This document shows positions 39,461-49,735 of a stretch of 64,000 bases of DNA, one piece after another. The position numbers and the translations under genes are program-made. The stretch covers positions 1 to 64,000 of the forward strand of contig JAQTWT010000009.1 of assembly GCA_028689145.1 (NCBI GenBank), read 5' to 3'. The notes beneath the pieces are model-generated. The model searched no databases and was not told the DNA's origin. It saw nothing but the letters and a program-made list of their open reading frames with translations. The first letter of the stretch is position 1; every line of letters begins with the position of its first letter. Source of the stretch: Gallionella sp. (GTDB lineage: Bacteria > Pseudomonadota > Gammaproteobacteria > Burkholderiales > Gallionellaceae).

Positions 39461-40006
39461 TTACAACCGTGCCGGTTCAAAGCTCGCGTCCAGATTCAGG
39501 TCGTCGCAGTAATCGAGGAAATTTCCGCGCAAGGTTGGAATGTGGACATCGGCATGAATGCCCACCGTCATGGCGACCGAAAACATCGATGTACCGGTGT
39601 GCGGTGCAGGATAGGTATCGGTTTGCAGTTCCTCGATATTGATACCATTCTTGGAAAAGAACGCGGACAGGTTGCGCACGATGCCCGGATTATCCATCGC
39701 CAACACTTCCACGCTATAGGGAATCGCCGGTTTGGTCCGTTCCCGTTGCTGGGTTCGCTTGTGGATAATGGTCAGTCCTAACTGGTCGCCCAACCCGTCC
39801 ATTTGCCCTTCCAGCTTGGAAAGCGCATTCCAAGGGCCGGAAACCAGCATGATTAGGGCAAACTGGTCGCCCAGCACGGCCATGCGACTTTCTTCGATAT
39901 TGCATCCGCTCTCGGTGATCTTGCTCGAAAGCTGATCGACGAGACCTACCTTATCTTCTCCCGATGCGGTTATGACCAGATAATTATTTCGAGTGTCAGT
40001 GACCAT
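39461..40006 (-). CDS. gcvR: GcvR-like protein with two ACT domains
   Basis: A 181-residue protein with two ACT domains (about 9-80 and 95-170), the architecture of glycine cleavage system repressor GcvR. Blocks are LVITASGEDKVGLVDQLSSK in the first and VEVLAMDNPGIVRNLSAFF in the second. ACT domains bind small ligands such as amino acids. The start at 40006 removes an unsupported 16-residue extension. It converges with acnA (21-bp gap). There is no gcvA or glycine cleavage gene in the window, so the regulatory role is inferred from family. Confidence 0.85.
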   Translation of the reverse strand: MVTDTRNNYLVITASGEDKVGLVDQLSSKITESGCNIEESRMAVLGDQFALIMLVSGPWNALSKLEGQMDGLGDQLGLTIIHKRTQQRERTKPAIPYSVEVLAMDNPGIVRNLSAFFSKNGINIEELQTDTYPAPHTGTSMFSVAMTVGIHADVHIPTLRGNFLDYCDDLNLDASFEPARL

Positions 40007-40222
40007 GGTGTGTTGTGAAATGCAAAGTTGGATGAATTTCAGTGTAATACCCAAATTGATTATTTGCTAGTGGGAGCAGAGGTGCATAATTAAACCTGTA
40101 TATCAAATACGGAATACAAGGGTAAGTTTACCGTGTACTTTATTTTGAAACGCTGCGCCGCACCGGCCCGTCATTGAAAAATTCCGGGAATATTCAGCGA
40201 AAAATCCAATTTCTTAAAAATC

Positions 40223-40594
40223 ATGTCAGACGAAAATAACCCTGATGTACCCAAGCGCGAAGAGTCCCGTAGCGAGCCCCGCATTCACGTCAGATGGCAT
40301 TTGGAGGCCGTTGATGGGCAGTTTGTGTATCACGGCTCCGTTAAGGATATTTCCACGAAAGGCGCTGATATTTTTCTTGATCACAACTTTCAGAATGTAA
40401 AGCTCGTTACGCTGCGTATCCATGTGCCGCCCCTGCACGTAACAGATGAGCATTGCGTCATCGAGGTGTCCGGCAAGGTTATTTATTCCAACCATGACAG
40501 CGATGAAATGCTGTTCCGTACCGGTATCAAATTCCTCAAATTTACCGTGGAAAGCGATCTGGAAAATCTTCGCTCACGCTTGGCTAAACACTAA
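40223..40594 (+). CDS. PilZ-domain cyclic-di-GMP receptor protein
   Basis: A 123-residue single-domain PilZ protein. The c-di-GMP binding elements are a basic Arg run in the N-terminal part (REESRSEPRIHVRW, residues 12-25) and DISTKGADIFL (about 45-55), the D/NxSxxG motif. It is soluble. It is the first of seven co-directional genes that lead to a TonB system and a hybrid kinase. A link to c-di-GMP made by the MHYT-GGDEF-EAL protein is possible. Confidence 0.88.
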   Translation: MSDENNPDVPKREESRSEPRIHVRWHLEAVDGQFVYHGSVKDISTKGADIFLDHNFQNVKLVTLRIHVPPLHVTDEHCVIEVSGKVIYSNHDSDEMLFRTGIKFLKFTVESDLENLRSRLAKH

Positions 40595-40684
40595 AATTAT
40601 GGGCAAATCCACTTTTCGAGCATATTTCTTTAGCGGTATTTCAAGTTAAACTTAAAGGACATAAAGATAATAACGGGAGGGAGT

Positions 40685-41188
40685 ATGTCTACGGGGATGG
40701 AAATATTTAGCAAACTGCTTTCCCTGGCAAAGTGTTTCAAGGGCTTCGGTACCGAGGATCTGCGCGAATTGCTGAAGATTTCAACGAAGGCGACCTGGCA
40801 GGCCGGTGAGCATGTTTTTACCGAAGGGAGTGACGGCAGGGATATGTACATCATTTGCTCGGGCAAGGTGAGTATCTGGCGCAAGAATGGCGGGGAAAAA
40901 GTAAGTCTGGCAAATCTTTCAGAGGGGGAGAGTTTTGGCGAAATGGGCTTGATTCGCGGCACGGGGCGCAGTGCCGGAGCAACCGCATTGGAAGAGACCG
41001 TTGCGCTGCGCGTTCATTATGAAAAACTTTATCAGGCACCCTCTGCCGCCACTTTGTTGTACAGGAATATTGCCCAGGCACTGGCCGAACGGTTAAAAAT
41101 CGCAAATGACATTATCGTGTTTCAGTCGCAAACAGGTGCCGATCTGCCGCCTCTATTGACGATCGGCAAGCGGCATCGGGCCAAATAA
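40685..41188 (+). CDS. Single-domain cyclic-nucleotide-binding protein
   Basis: A 167-residue protein containing one cNMP-binding domain (about residues 15-135) and no HTH, channel or kinase part. The phosphate-binding cassette is FGEMGLIRGTGRSAGATA (near residues 86-103), close to the canonical FGE..L....R.A pattern. GGGAGGG precedes the start. It probably acts by protein-protein contact. It follows the PilZ gene by 90 bp and precedes exbD by 48 bp. Confidence 0.88.
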   Translation: MSTGMEIFSKLLSLAKCFKGFGTEDLRELLKISTKATWQAGEHVFTEGSDGRDMYIICSGKVSIWRKNGGEKVSLANLSEGESFGEMGLIRGTGRSAGATALEETVALRVHYEKLYQAPSAATLLYRNIAQALAERLKIANDIIVFQSQTGADLPPLLTIGKRHRAK

Positions 41189-41236
41189 CAGCTATTCCGC
41201 TTTGTGTAAGCAAAGCATATTGAACAGGGAAGCGAT

Positions 41237-41668
41237 ATGAGGCGGTGGCATCAAGACAAAAAAAGCAGGGCACGCATCGAGATTATTCCCATGATTGATG
41301 TAATGATGTTTTTGCTGGTCTTTTTCGTTCTTATCAGCATTGATGTTATTCCGGCCTTCGGTGTAAAGATTCATTTGCCACTGTCATCCAATGCAGAAGT
41401 GAGCGCGGAAAGGTACAACGCTGTTGTATCGCTGGGGCAGGGCGGCGAGCTGAAACTTGATGGTGTTGATGTCACTGCGGAAGAGTTGGTGCCCCGTTTG
41501 ATTGCGGTTAGGCAGGATCACCCCCAAGTGTCGGTCATTGTTAACGGTGACCGGACGGTCGAATTACAGCGTGTTATCGGGGTAATGGATCGAATCAAGG
41601 CGGCAGGTTTTCAAACAATGTCGATTGCAACCCGGAAAGTTGCAACGCAAAACCCCGCAGCATCGTGA
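41237..41668 (+). CDS. exbD: ExbD/TolR-family biopolymer transport protein
   Basis: A 143-residue inner-membrane protein with one TM helix (about 17-40) carrying the conserved proton-path Asp in EIIPMIDVMMFLLVFFVL. The periplasmic domain follows. It energises TonB together with ExbB. The stop overlaps the tonB start (GTGA). Its usual partner exbB is not adjacent but lies at 44894, after tonB and the receptor. Confidence 0.92.
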   Translation: MRRWHQDKKSRARIEIIPMIDVMMFLLVFFVLISIDVIPAFGVKIHLPLSSNAEVSAERYNAVVSLGQGGELKLDGVDVTAEELVPRLIAVRQDHPQVSVIVNGDRTVELQRVIGVMDRIKAAGFQTMSIATRKVATQNPAAS

Positions 41669-42372
41669 ACGAATTCATTTTTCGTTTTCGCGCGCTATTG
41701 TCTGCGGCAGGCTCGGCAATTGTAATGCTGTCATTGCTGCTGTTTCATTTTGGGGCACCGGCAATCAGACATTCGGAAACGAATTCCACCCCGATCGAGC
41801 TGATATTAGATTCACCTGAAACAGAACAGCAGGTTGCGCCGCAGCTGGTCGCAAGCCCGGAGATTCAGCAAAATACGACTCATGCGCTGGCAAGACCCGA
41901 AAAGCCGGTAGAGCCTGCTGTGGCAGAGCCAGCCGATCCGGCTGCGCCGGTTCGCGCGGTACCAGTTGTGCCGGAGTTGGTCTTGCCGCCTGTTCAGGCT
42001 AGCCCGGCACCATCCGGCTTGGCAATCCCGCCTGTCGCTCCATCAGCAATCTCGGCCGATTCAGTGCGTAATGCCGAGGCTATTTATATTGGCAAGGTAC
42101 GCGCGTACCTGCAAACCATTAAACGTTATCCAACCGGCCGCGAGGCCAGTTTACAGCGCCCGTCCGGTATTGTGGTGGTCTGGTTTATGGTGCGACGCAA
42201 CGGTGAGATACTGGATGCGGGGATCGAAACTTCATCGGGTTCCATGTTGCTGGATAACGCGGCGCTGGCGACGGTTCGTCGCGGTGTTTATCCTGTTTTT
42301 CCCTTTGAAACCTGGCCCGGCAAAGCCCAGCAGCACTTTACCGTCGCGCTTGATTTTATTCCGGCGCAATAA
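41665..42372 (+). CDS. tonB: TonB-family energy transducer
   Basis: A 235-residue protein starting at GTG 41665, overlapping the exbD stop. One TM helix (about 10-30) is followed by a Pro/Ala/Glu/Val-rich periplasmic spacer (about 45-130) and a C-terminal TonB domain (about 150-235) with YPTGREASLQRPSGIVVVWF and SSGSMLLDNAALATVRR. It couples proton motive force to the outer-membrane receptor encoded just downstream. Confidence 0.92.
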   Translation: MNEFIFRFRALLSAAGSAIVMLSLLLFHFGAPAIRHSETNSTPIELILDSPETEQQVAPQLVASPEIQQNTTHALARPEKPVEPAVAEPADPAAPVRAVPVVPELVLPPVQASPAPSGLAIPPVAPSAISADSVRNAEAIYIGKVRAYLQTIKRYPTGREASLQRPSGIVVVWFMVRRNGEILDAGIETSSGSMLLDNAALATVRRGVYPVFPFETWPGKAQQHFTVALDFIPAQ

Positions 42373-42572
42373 ACTATTGCCTGCAAGCCAGGAATAATGC
42401 CCTGCATTCAAATTATTCTTTGCTTGCTTTGCGATCATTTTTTCGTCTTGTAGGACGAAAGCCTATACGCGCCAGATTCAAAATATGACATCATTACCAG
42501 CGCGCACTTAGATACGTATTTTTTGGCTAAAAAACGCTAAAAATAAAATAACAATTTCCTTGGGAGGAATTA

Positions 42573-44864
42573 ATGAAATTGAAAATAGCTTTATTTATCT
42601 CAACGATATCTATTTATACGACAGCGGTCGCAGAGGACACCTCAGACGTTGGGCGCATTGTGGTCGAGGGTATTTCGCCCGGCAACGGATTGATGATTCA
42701 GGAAGAAACACCGAAGGCACGCAGCACGGTGACCCGTACCGCGATTGAACAGAAGAGTTCGCTGAACAATTCATTTCAGCTGATTAATCTGCTGCCGGGG
42801 ATTAATAGCTTTAGCTACGATGCCACCGGTCTGTTCGGCGGCGGGGTGCGCATGCGCGGTTTCAGCAGCGACCAGTTGGGCATTACCATTGACGGCACCC
42901 CGGTCAACGATGCGGGCAACTTTGCGGTATATCCGCAGGAATTCGGCGATGTTGAAAACCTGCAGGAAGTATTTATCACGCAGGGCTCAACCGATACCGA
43001 TGCGCCGCATATCGGTGCCGCTGGCGGCAACATTGGTTTGGTTACCGCCAACCCGTTTGACCAATTGCGCTTGCGTGCACAACAAACCTTGGGTCCCAAC
43101 AATACCAGCAAAACTTTTGTGCGCTTCGATTCCGGCTATCTGGGCGACAATCGCCTCAAGACATTCATTTCCTACTCCGAGGCAAAAGCTGACAAATGGA
43201 AAGGGGTAGGTAAAGCGGATCGCAAGCATCTTGATTTCAAGAGTGTTCTCAATCTTGATGCGGGCAGCAGCCTCAGTGCCGGTTTTTTATGGAACAAGAC
43301 TTTCACCCACAACCTGCGCACGCTGACTCAGGCGCAGATTGCAACATTGGGACGCAACGCCGATTGGGGGATCGTTGCTCCCCAACATCTGGCCGGTAAC
43401 AACGGCACGGCACAGGTCGAAGTTAGGCCAGCCGACCGCTATTACAACCTGAACCTCAACCCGTTTGAAAATTACATCGCAACGCTGAAAGGAAACTTTC
43501 AACTCACGCCAACGCTTCGTCTGGACGTTGAACCATACTACTGGTACGGTTACGGTACCGGTGGTGATGAACTCCGGACCCTGTCAGAGGGCGCTGCGGG
43601 ATCAACTCTGGGCGGCGGAATACGCGACATTAACGGTGATGGAGACACGCTTGATACCGTGATGATCTACGGCGGAGCGGTAACCAAAACGCACCGTCCC
43701 GGCATAACCTTCCGCCTTGCTACCCAGATAGCCAATCACAAACTGATGGTTGGTTACTGGTATGAGCATACCCGGCACAGCAAGACACAACCTGCGGTGC
43801 TTTTCGGCAATGACGGCAACAGCGTCGATCCCTGGCTGCAGAATTCGGCCAATTATTTACTGCGACAGGATGGTACCCCCTATCAGGGGCGAGACTTTCT
43901 TACTGTCAGTACGGCCAAATCACTATTTTTGCAGGACGGCATCAGTCTTATGAACGACAGGCTCAATCTGTTGTTGGGCTTGCGCCATACCGGCATCAGC
44001 CGCGATTTCACCAATTTCGCCAGCGAAGGCAATACCACCTACCACAATATCAAGCGGGATTATTTCAAGACGCTTCCCAGTCTCGGTGCCCGCTACCAAG
44101 TGGATAATGAGCAGCAGGTATTTTTCAATGTTGCGGGAAATTTCAGGGCTCCGCCTGATTCTATTTATTACGGACTGGCCAATGCCGGAGTGCCGATCAA
44201 CGTTACGGCAGAGACCTCGACCAACTGGGATATGGGTTACCGCCTTGCAGGCAAAGATCTGAGTGTATCAGGGTCGCTGTTTTACATTGACTTCAAGGAT
44301 CGCATCGCCTCCGCTTACGATCCGATCAACGCAATCAGCACCAACTACAATGTGGGCAATTCCACTACCCGCGGCATTGAGCTGGAATCGGCGTGGCGCT
44401 TCCAGCCAAAGTGGAGTGTCTATGGCTCGCTGACTTACACCAGCAGCCGGATTGCGCAGGATTTGAGAACCGGTCTGGCCACTTATGAAGCGACGGCCGG
44501 CAAGCAATTCCCGGATGTTCCCAACTGGATGGCGGGTGCTGCACTGCAATACCGCGACGGCCCGTGGACTACCAGCCTGTCCGCCAAACACACCGGCAAG
44601 CGTTATTCGACGCTGGTCAACGACGAATCGGTCGGCGCTTTTACATTGTTCGACTTGGACGCGGGCTATCGTCTGCCGTCGGCCGCTCTGTTTCGCGACC
44701 CGACCTTGCGCTTTAATGTCTATAACTTGCTCAACACAAACTATCTCTACCTGAACTCGTTGAGTTCATTTACTACCCGGGCTTTGGGGGCAGGGGGGGC
44801 GGCACCTTCCTACTACGTTGGCGCTCCGCGAACTTTTAGCCTGATGCTGTCTGCAGATTTTTAG
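42573..44864 (+). CDS. TonB-dependent outer-membrane receptor
   Basis: A 763-residue beta-barrel receptor. The signal peptide (about 1-20) ends before AEDTSDVGRIVVEG, where the TonB box should lie. The plug domain (about 45-165) has LINLLPGINSF, GVRMRGFSSDQLGITIDGTPVND and a GAAGGNIGLVT block. The barrel ends in an aromatic residue (Phe), the usual outer-membrane insertion signal. GGGAGG precedes the start. The substrate is unknown. The gene lies between tonB and exbB. Confidence 0.93.
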   Translation: MKLKIALFISTISIYTTAVAEDTSDVGRIVVEGISPGNGLMIQEETPKARSTVTRTAIEQKSSLNNSFQLINLLPGINSFSYDATGLFGGGVRMRGFSSDQLGITIDGTPVNDAGNFAVYPQEFGDVENLQEVFITQGSTDTDAPHIGAAGGNIGLVTANPFDQLRLRAQQTLGPNNTSKTFVRFDSGYLGDNRLKTFISYSEAKADKWKGVGKADRKHLDFKSVLNLDAGSSLSAGFLWNKTFTHNLRTLTQAQIATLGRNADWGIVAPQHLAGNNGTAQVEVRPADRYYNLNLNPFENYIATLKGNFQLTPTLRLDVEPYYWYGYGTGGDELRTLSEGAAGSTLGGGIRDINGDGDTLDTVMIYGGAVTKTHRPGITFRLATQIANHKLMVGYWYEHTRHSKTQPAVLFGNDGNSVDPWLQNSANYLLRQDGTPYQGRDFLTVSTAKSLFLQDGISLMNDRLNLLLGLRHTGISRDFTNFASEGNTTYHNIKRDYFKTLPSLGARYQVDNEQQVFFNVAGNFRAPPDSIYYGLANAGVPINVTAETSTNWDMGYRLAGKDLSVSGSLFYIDFKDRIASAYDPINAISTNYNVGNSTTRGIELESAWRFQPKWSVYGSLTYTSSRIAQDLRTGLATYEATAGKQFPDVPNWMAGAALQYRDGPWTTSLSAKHTGKRYSTLVNDESVGAFTLFDLDAGYRLPSAALFRDPTLRFNVYNLLNTNYLYLNSLSSFTTRALGAGGAAPSYYVGAPRTFSLMLSADF

Positions 44865-44893
44865 TCGAACCGAGAGGACTGGCGAATAAATAT

Positions 44894-45505
44894 ATGAGTT
44901 ACCAAGTCCTGCATGAGGCAACTTTTCTGGTGATGTATCTGACCGCGGGATTGGCGACTTTTGTCATCGGCGAGCGGATGATTTTTTACGCAATTACCTT
45001 GCGCCATGCCCGTTCTCTGGAGTCACTGCTGGCTGCCGCAGGCAATGCGGAGCAGCTTGCCAGACAATTTGAGAGCGCGGCGAGTGTACCTGCGGAAGCG
45101 CTGTGCCGTATGGTGGATGCGCGGCAGCGCATGCAAAACCGGCACGATCAGGAAGATATTTCCGAGGCGATCTATCTTTCGCTCAAGGCCAAACTTCAGC
45201 ACCGTTTGTGGATTCTCGACACCGCTGTCACGGCAGCCCCGTTGCTGGGATTGCTTGGCACCATATTCGGCATCATCGAAACATTCAGCGCACTGGCGCA
45301 GTCGGGTATTTCCGATCCGGCGAGTGTCTCGGCGGGTATCGGCACCGCCCTGTTCGCGACCGCGCTGGGTATCGCCATCGCGCTCTACGGCCTGATTTTC
45401 TTTAACCTGTTTCAGGATCGGGTCGAGCGGATTGGCGAACATCTGCGCATTATTATTCTGCACGCCGGTATTGGCAGTGCCGGTGATGCAAAGAATGGGA
45501 AGTAG
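44894..45505 (+). CDS. exbB: ExbB/TolQ/MotA proton-channel protein
   Basis: A 203-residue inner-membrane protein with three TM helices (about 8-30, 112-135 and 150-175). The motif LDTAVTAAPLLGLLGTIFGIIETF and the following GIGTALFATALGIAIAL are the MotA/TolQ/ExbB core. It forms the motor with ExbD. It is 29 bp after the receptor and 41 bp before the hybrid kinase, with no strong ribosome site of its own. Confidence 0.92.
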   Translation: MSYQVLHEATFLVMYLTAGLATFVIGERMIFYAITLRHARSLESLLAAAGNAEQLARQFESAASVPAEALCRMVDARQRMQNRHDQEDISEAIYLSLKAKLQHRLWILDTAVTAAPLLGLLGTIFGIIETFSALAQSGISDPASVSAGIGTALFATALGIAIALYGLIFFNLFQDRVERIGEHLRIIILHAGIGSAGDAKNGK

Positions 45506-45546
45506 CCATTGATCTGTCCGGCATTTCTGACATTAAAAATATTCTC

Positions 45547-48500
45547 ATGAATTTGCAGAGGACTTTTTCTATTGCTGTTCGCGCCAAAGCCACCGGCTGG
45601 ATTCGTCTTATTGCCGGTGTTTGTTTGGCGTTACTCGCGCTTACGGCTCAGGCTATTCAACCGCCTCCATTGCGTTTTGAAAATCTGGGCAATGTACTAG
45701 GCCGTAATTCGAGTGCTACATCCATAGTTCAGGACGCGCAGGGATTTATTTGGCTTGGAGCCTTGAATGGGCTGTTTCGTTACGACGGGTATGAGGTTGT
45801 CAAGTATCAAAATTGGCCGGACGACCCCGATAGCCTGCCAGCTGATTATGTACTGACAATATTCATAGATGCCAATGAAGTAATGTGGATTGGCACAAGC
45901 AATGGTTTGGCCAGATTCGACCGGAAATCAAATAAATTCAAGCGGTTTACTTTTAGTTCTGCCGCGAGTCTGCCGAACATCGTACATAAAATATCAAGCG
46001 ATGGGAAAGGCGGGTTGTGGCTGGCGACCCGTGGAGGACTGCAGCACTTTAATCCAAACAGTGGCATCTTTGTAGAGTACAAGCATGACCCGTCCCGCCC
46101 GGACAGTATTGCCACTGACAATATCAATACCTTGGTACTGGATAGCAAAGGCGGCCTATGGCTCGCCACTTGGCCCGGAGGTCTGGATTATCTGGCCCCA
46201 GGTGCATCCACATTTCTTCATTACCGGGTGGATTTGTCCGGCAATCCAAACAATGCGATGAACAATGTCAGAACGCTGCTGATCGATTCCAAGCAGAGGT
46301 TATGGATTGGTACGGAAACGGGTATTATTTTATGGAAAATCGGGACTGATTGGTCCAAAAGAGAGCAGTTAGAGTCGCCTGTCGGTGCAATGGCAGGCCG
46401 GATCAATAGCATTTATGAAGCCCAGAACGCGACAATCTGGCTCGCAACCCATATCGGTTTGCTACGCTGGGATGAAGACAGCAATAAATTATTGCATTAT
46501 TTTCACGAGGCGGATGATCCGCTCAGCTTGCCTAGTAATAGTGTTTATGCCGTTTATGTTGATCGCTCGGACATAATGTGGCTTGCCGCTGCGTCAAAAT
46601 TAGTTCGCGTCGATCAGGCTAACCAAGGGTTTAGACATGCTGTTTTAAAAGATAAACAAAACAGTTTGCGGGAGTATATCGTTTTAAGCCTTGCCGGTAC
46701 TAACGGAGGCAGTCTTTGGGTGGGTGCAGCTAACGGGTTGTCGCTTGTCGATACTTCAACATTTCGTGTTATTAAAAGATACGATGCCGGGGCTAAACAT
46801 GCCGGCCCGCTGAATAGCAATATCATTTACAGTCTATACAATGAGCGTGACGGTCCGCTCTGGGTGGGCACCAATGTCGGATTAAACCGATATGAAAAAG
46901 CGGCCGGGAATTTTCACAGCATCAGTTTTAATGATGTCGCCAGTAATAAAATTCTTTCTATAGCCCCCGGACGAGAGGGCATTCTTTGGTTGGGTACCGG
47001 AGGCGGCCTGATCCAATATAACCCGTCATCCGGATCAAGCAGGGTGTTTAATCACGATCCGGCCGATCCGCGTAGTCGTAGTGTAAATGCTTCATTTGCT
47101 GTTCTGGAAGATCGATCAGGCAGGGTGTGGGTCGGTGGAGCGATGAATGGAGGCGGGTTGGATGTCCTCGATCGGGTCAGCGGAAAATTTAAACATTATC
47201 TCCATGATCCCCAAAAATCCGACAGCCTAATCGATGACCACGTCTATTGCTTATTTGAGGATCAACAAGGATCGCTGTGGGTTGGAACGGCTAAGGGACT
47301 CAATAAAATAGTTTTTAAACCGGACGGATCGGTTGGGTTCAAGACAGTTTCTAACAGCAAATTGGCGTTTGTGGCGATAGCCAACATACAGGACGATACA
47401 GCCGGAAAATTATGGGTAAACGCCAACGACGGGCTGTTTCAACTTGATCAAAATACCAATAAAGTCACCGAATACCCAGATTTGAATGGGATTTTTTCAT
47501 CTGTATCGGCGCGTGCGGTCATGCGCGACGATAACGGGACGATATACTTTGGTAACAGTACTGGTCTGGTTTCAGTTTCACCGAAGCAAGTCTCTCTCAA
47601 AACCTTTGCACCGCAAGCCACAATCGTCGATATCGCCCTCTCTAATCGTTCACTGCATGGATATATGCCACCCAAGGGGGTTGAACTGGATGGAGGTGTT
47701 TTAACACCCAAAGCTTTGAAACTCTCCTGGCAAAATTCTACATTCTCATTTAAGTTTTCCGCATTGCATTATGCCGACCCGCTTGCCAATCGCTATGCTT
47801 ATCAACTGGAGGGCTTTGATAAGGGTTTCGTGAATGTTGATGCGAATAACCGTTGGGCTACTTATACCAACCTTGATCCCGGCAATTATGTATTCCATCT
47901 GAAGGCATCCAACAATTCCGGGCAATGGAGCGAAACGACCCTGCCGGTCACAATTAGCCCGCCTTTTTGGGTTACCTGGTGGTTTCGTACGCTGGCGGTG
48001 GGATTAATGCTTGCATTGGCAACAATAGCTTATCGCTGGCGAATTCGGCAACTCAACCGCAATGCATTACGTTTGGAGCTGCTTGTTCAGGAGCGTAGCG
48101 CCGAGGCGGTACGGCTACGCGATGAAGCCGTGGCGGCAAATAATGCCAAGAGCGAGTTCCTTGCCAACATGAGTCATGAAATCAGAACCCCGATGAACAG
48201 CATACTTGGTATGGCTCATCTGGCACTGAATGCAGAAATCACGGCCAAGAGCCGCAATTACATTGAAAAAATCCATCAGTCCGGGATACACCTGCTTCGT
48301 ATCATCGATGAAATTCTGGACTTTTCAAAAATAGGTGCCGGTAAGCTCAGGATAGAAGAAGTCGATTTTAATCTGGCTGATATGCTGGGTAGCGTAACGA
48401 TTCTTTTTGTTGAGCGAGCCAGGGCAAAAGGACTGGATTTTATTTGCAATATTGATTCAGGCATTCCACCCGACCTGTGCGGTGATCCGCTTAGACTGGG

Positions 48501-49659
48501 GCAAGTGCTGATCAATTACATCGGCAATGCCGTCAAATTTACCGAAACAGGCAGCATTGCCGTGCATGCGAAAAAAATTGATGAGAATGAAAACGGCGTG
48601 ACAGTGCGTTTTGAAGTGCATGATACCGGCATCGGAATAAGCGATGCTGAAGCTCGGCTGCTGTTTCAGCCGTTCCAGCAGGTTGATAGTTCCACCACAC
48701 GCAAGTATGGCGGCACGGGACTCGGGCTTGTCATCAGCAAGCAACTGGTTGAGCTGATGAAAGAGGGCAAGCTTGGAATGGACAGCATTGCAGGGAAGGG
48801 AAGTACATTCTGGTTCAGTGTTCGGCTGGGCAGAAACTGCATGCAGCAAGCAGTAACGTATCAATCTTCAACAAGCTCGCCATCGGTGCAGCAGGATAAG
48901 CTCGAGGGCGCGCATATTCTGGTCGCAGAGGATCATCCTATTGGCCAAGAGGTGATCACCTGTGTGCTCGAGAATGCCGGCGCAGTCGTATCTATTGCCA
49001 ACAACGGGCAAGAAGCGCTTGATCTGCTGGAGAATAATCGCTTCGATTGTGTGCTGATGGACGTACAGATGCCGGTTATGGGCGGATACGAAGCGACCCG
49101 GAGGATACGCGCTAATCCCGCGTGGGCGGGAATACCCGTGATTGCCATGACGGCCAATGCATCCAAGGACGATTGCGATCAGTGTCTTGCGGCCGGTATG
49201 GATGACTTCGTTGGAAAACCATTTAATCCCGCCCAACTTTTTGCCACGCTGGGCAAATGGCTTGCCAAGCCAAAGGCCATACATCGTCCGTTTCCAAGCA
49301 AGAAAAATTGGGGAGGTGATCCCGAAATACTTGATCTTTCTGTGCTGGCCGGATGGAATTACGGTGATAAACCGATGATGCGAGGGTTTGTCCTTAAATT
49401 TCTGGTTTCGGCCAGGCAAGATGTAGTGAAAATTGAAGAGATGCTGAAACATAATAATCTTGAGGGACTCGGTGCCTTGGGGCACTACATTAAAACGCCT
49501 GCCATGATGGTTGGCGCGCGAGAGTTCGCCGGATTGTGCCAGTTATTGGAAGAATTTGACGAGATTAAAGGAAGCCCGGAGCAGGCTCGTGAAATCGTCC
49601 AAAAGATGCATCTGGCGTTGGATCGCATTAACGAGCAGATAGCCAATGAGTTGGCTTGA
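45547..49659 (+). CDS. Giant propeller-type hybrid histidine kinase
   Basis: A 1370-residue sensor. The signal peptide (about 1-36, ending TAQA) is followed by about 14 two-component propeller blades (repeats of the form LWIGT..GL.R.D) up to about residue 690. A Y_Y_Y domain spans about 715-805, a TM helix about 813-832, and HisKA has [11 protein letters not shown] with His near 877. HATPase ([13 protein letters not shown]) comes next, then a receiver domain with Asp in [12 protein letters not shown] near 1171, and a C-terminal HPt-like domain (His near 1312). It has no DNA-binding output. It follows exbB and the receptor and may sense the same ligand. Confidence 0.93.
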   Translation: MNLQRTFSIAVRAKATGWIRLIAGVCLALLALTAQAIQPPPLRFENLGNVLGRNSSATSIVQDAQGFIWLGALNGLFRYDGYEVVKYQNWPDDPDSLPADYVLTIFIDANEVMWIGTSNGLARFDRKSNKFKRFTFSSAASLPNIVHKISSDGKGGLWLATRGGLQHFNPNSGIFVEYKHDPSRPDSIATDNINTLVLDSKGGLWLATWPGGLDYLAPGASTFLHYRVDLSGNPNNAMNNVRTLLIDSKQRLWIGTETGIILWKIGTDWSKREQLESPVGAMAGRINSIYEAQNATIWLATHIGLLRWDEDSNKLLHYFHEADDPLSLPSNSVYAVYVDRSDIMWLAAASKLVRVDQANQGFRHAVLKDKQNSLREYIVLSLAGTNGGSLWVGAANGLSLVDTSTFRVIKRYDAGAKHAGPLNSNIIYSLYNERDGPLWVGTNVGLNRYEKAAGNFHSISFNDVASNKILSIAPGREGILWLGTGGGLIQYNPSSGSSRVFNHDPADPRSRSVNASFAVLEDRSGRVWVGGAMNGGGLDVLDRVSGKFKHYLHDPQKSDSLIDDHVYCLFEDQQGSLWVGTAKGLNKIVFKPDGSVGFKTVSNSKLAFVAIANIQDDTAGKLWVNANDGLFQLDQNTNKVTEYPDLNGIFSSVSARAVMRDDNGTIYFGNSTGLVSVSPKQVSLKTFAPQATIVDIALSNRSLHGYMPPKGVELDGGVLTPKALKLSWQNSTFSFKFSALHYADPLANRYAYQLEGFDKGFVNVDANNRWATYTNLDPGNYVFHLKASNNSGQWSETTLPVTISPPFWVTWWFRTLAVGLMLALATIAYRWRIRQLNRNALRLELLVQERSAEAVRLRDEAVAANNAKSEFLANMSHEIRTPMNSILGMAHLALNAEITAKSRNYIEKIHQSGIHLLRIIDEILDFSKIGAGKLRIEEVDFNLADMLGSVTILFVERARAKGLDFICNIDSGIPPDLCGDPLRLGQVLINYIGNAVKFTETGSIAVHAKKIDENENGVTVRFEVHDTGIGISDAEARLLFQPFQQVDSSTTRKYGGTGLGLVISKQLVELMKEGKLGMDSIAGKGSTFWFSVRLGRNCMQQAVTYQSSTSSPSVQQDKLEGAHILVAEDHPIGQEVITCVLENAGAVVSIANNGQEALDLLENNRFDCVLMDVQMPVMGGYEATRRIRANPAWAGIPVIAMTANASKDDCDQCLAAGMDDFVGKPFNPAQLFATLGKWLAKPKAIHRPFPSKKNWGGDPEILDLSVLAGWNYGDKPMMRGFVLKFLVSARQDVVKIEEMLKHNNLEGLGALGHYIKTPAMMVGAREFAGLCQLLEEFDEIKGSPEQAREIVQKMHLALDRINEQIANELA

Positions 49660-49735
49660 TTTGTTTCGGCTCTTGGATGCGATATAGGCCGTCATTCATG
49701 ATATTGAACGCTAAAAACTTGCAGGAGAAAATGCC

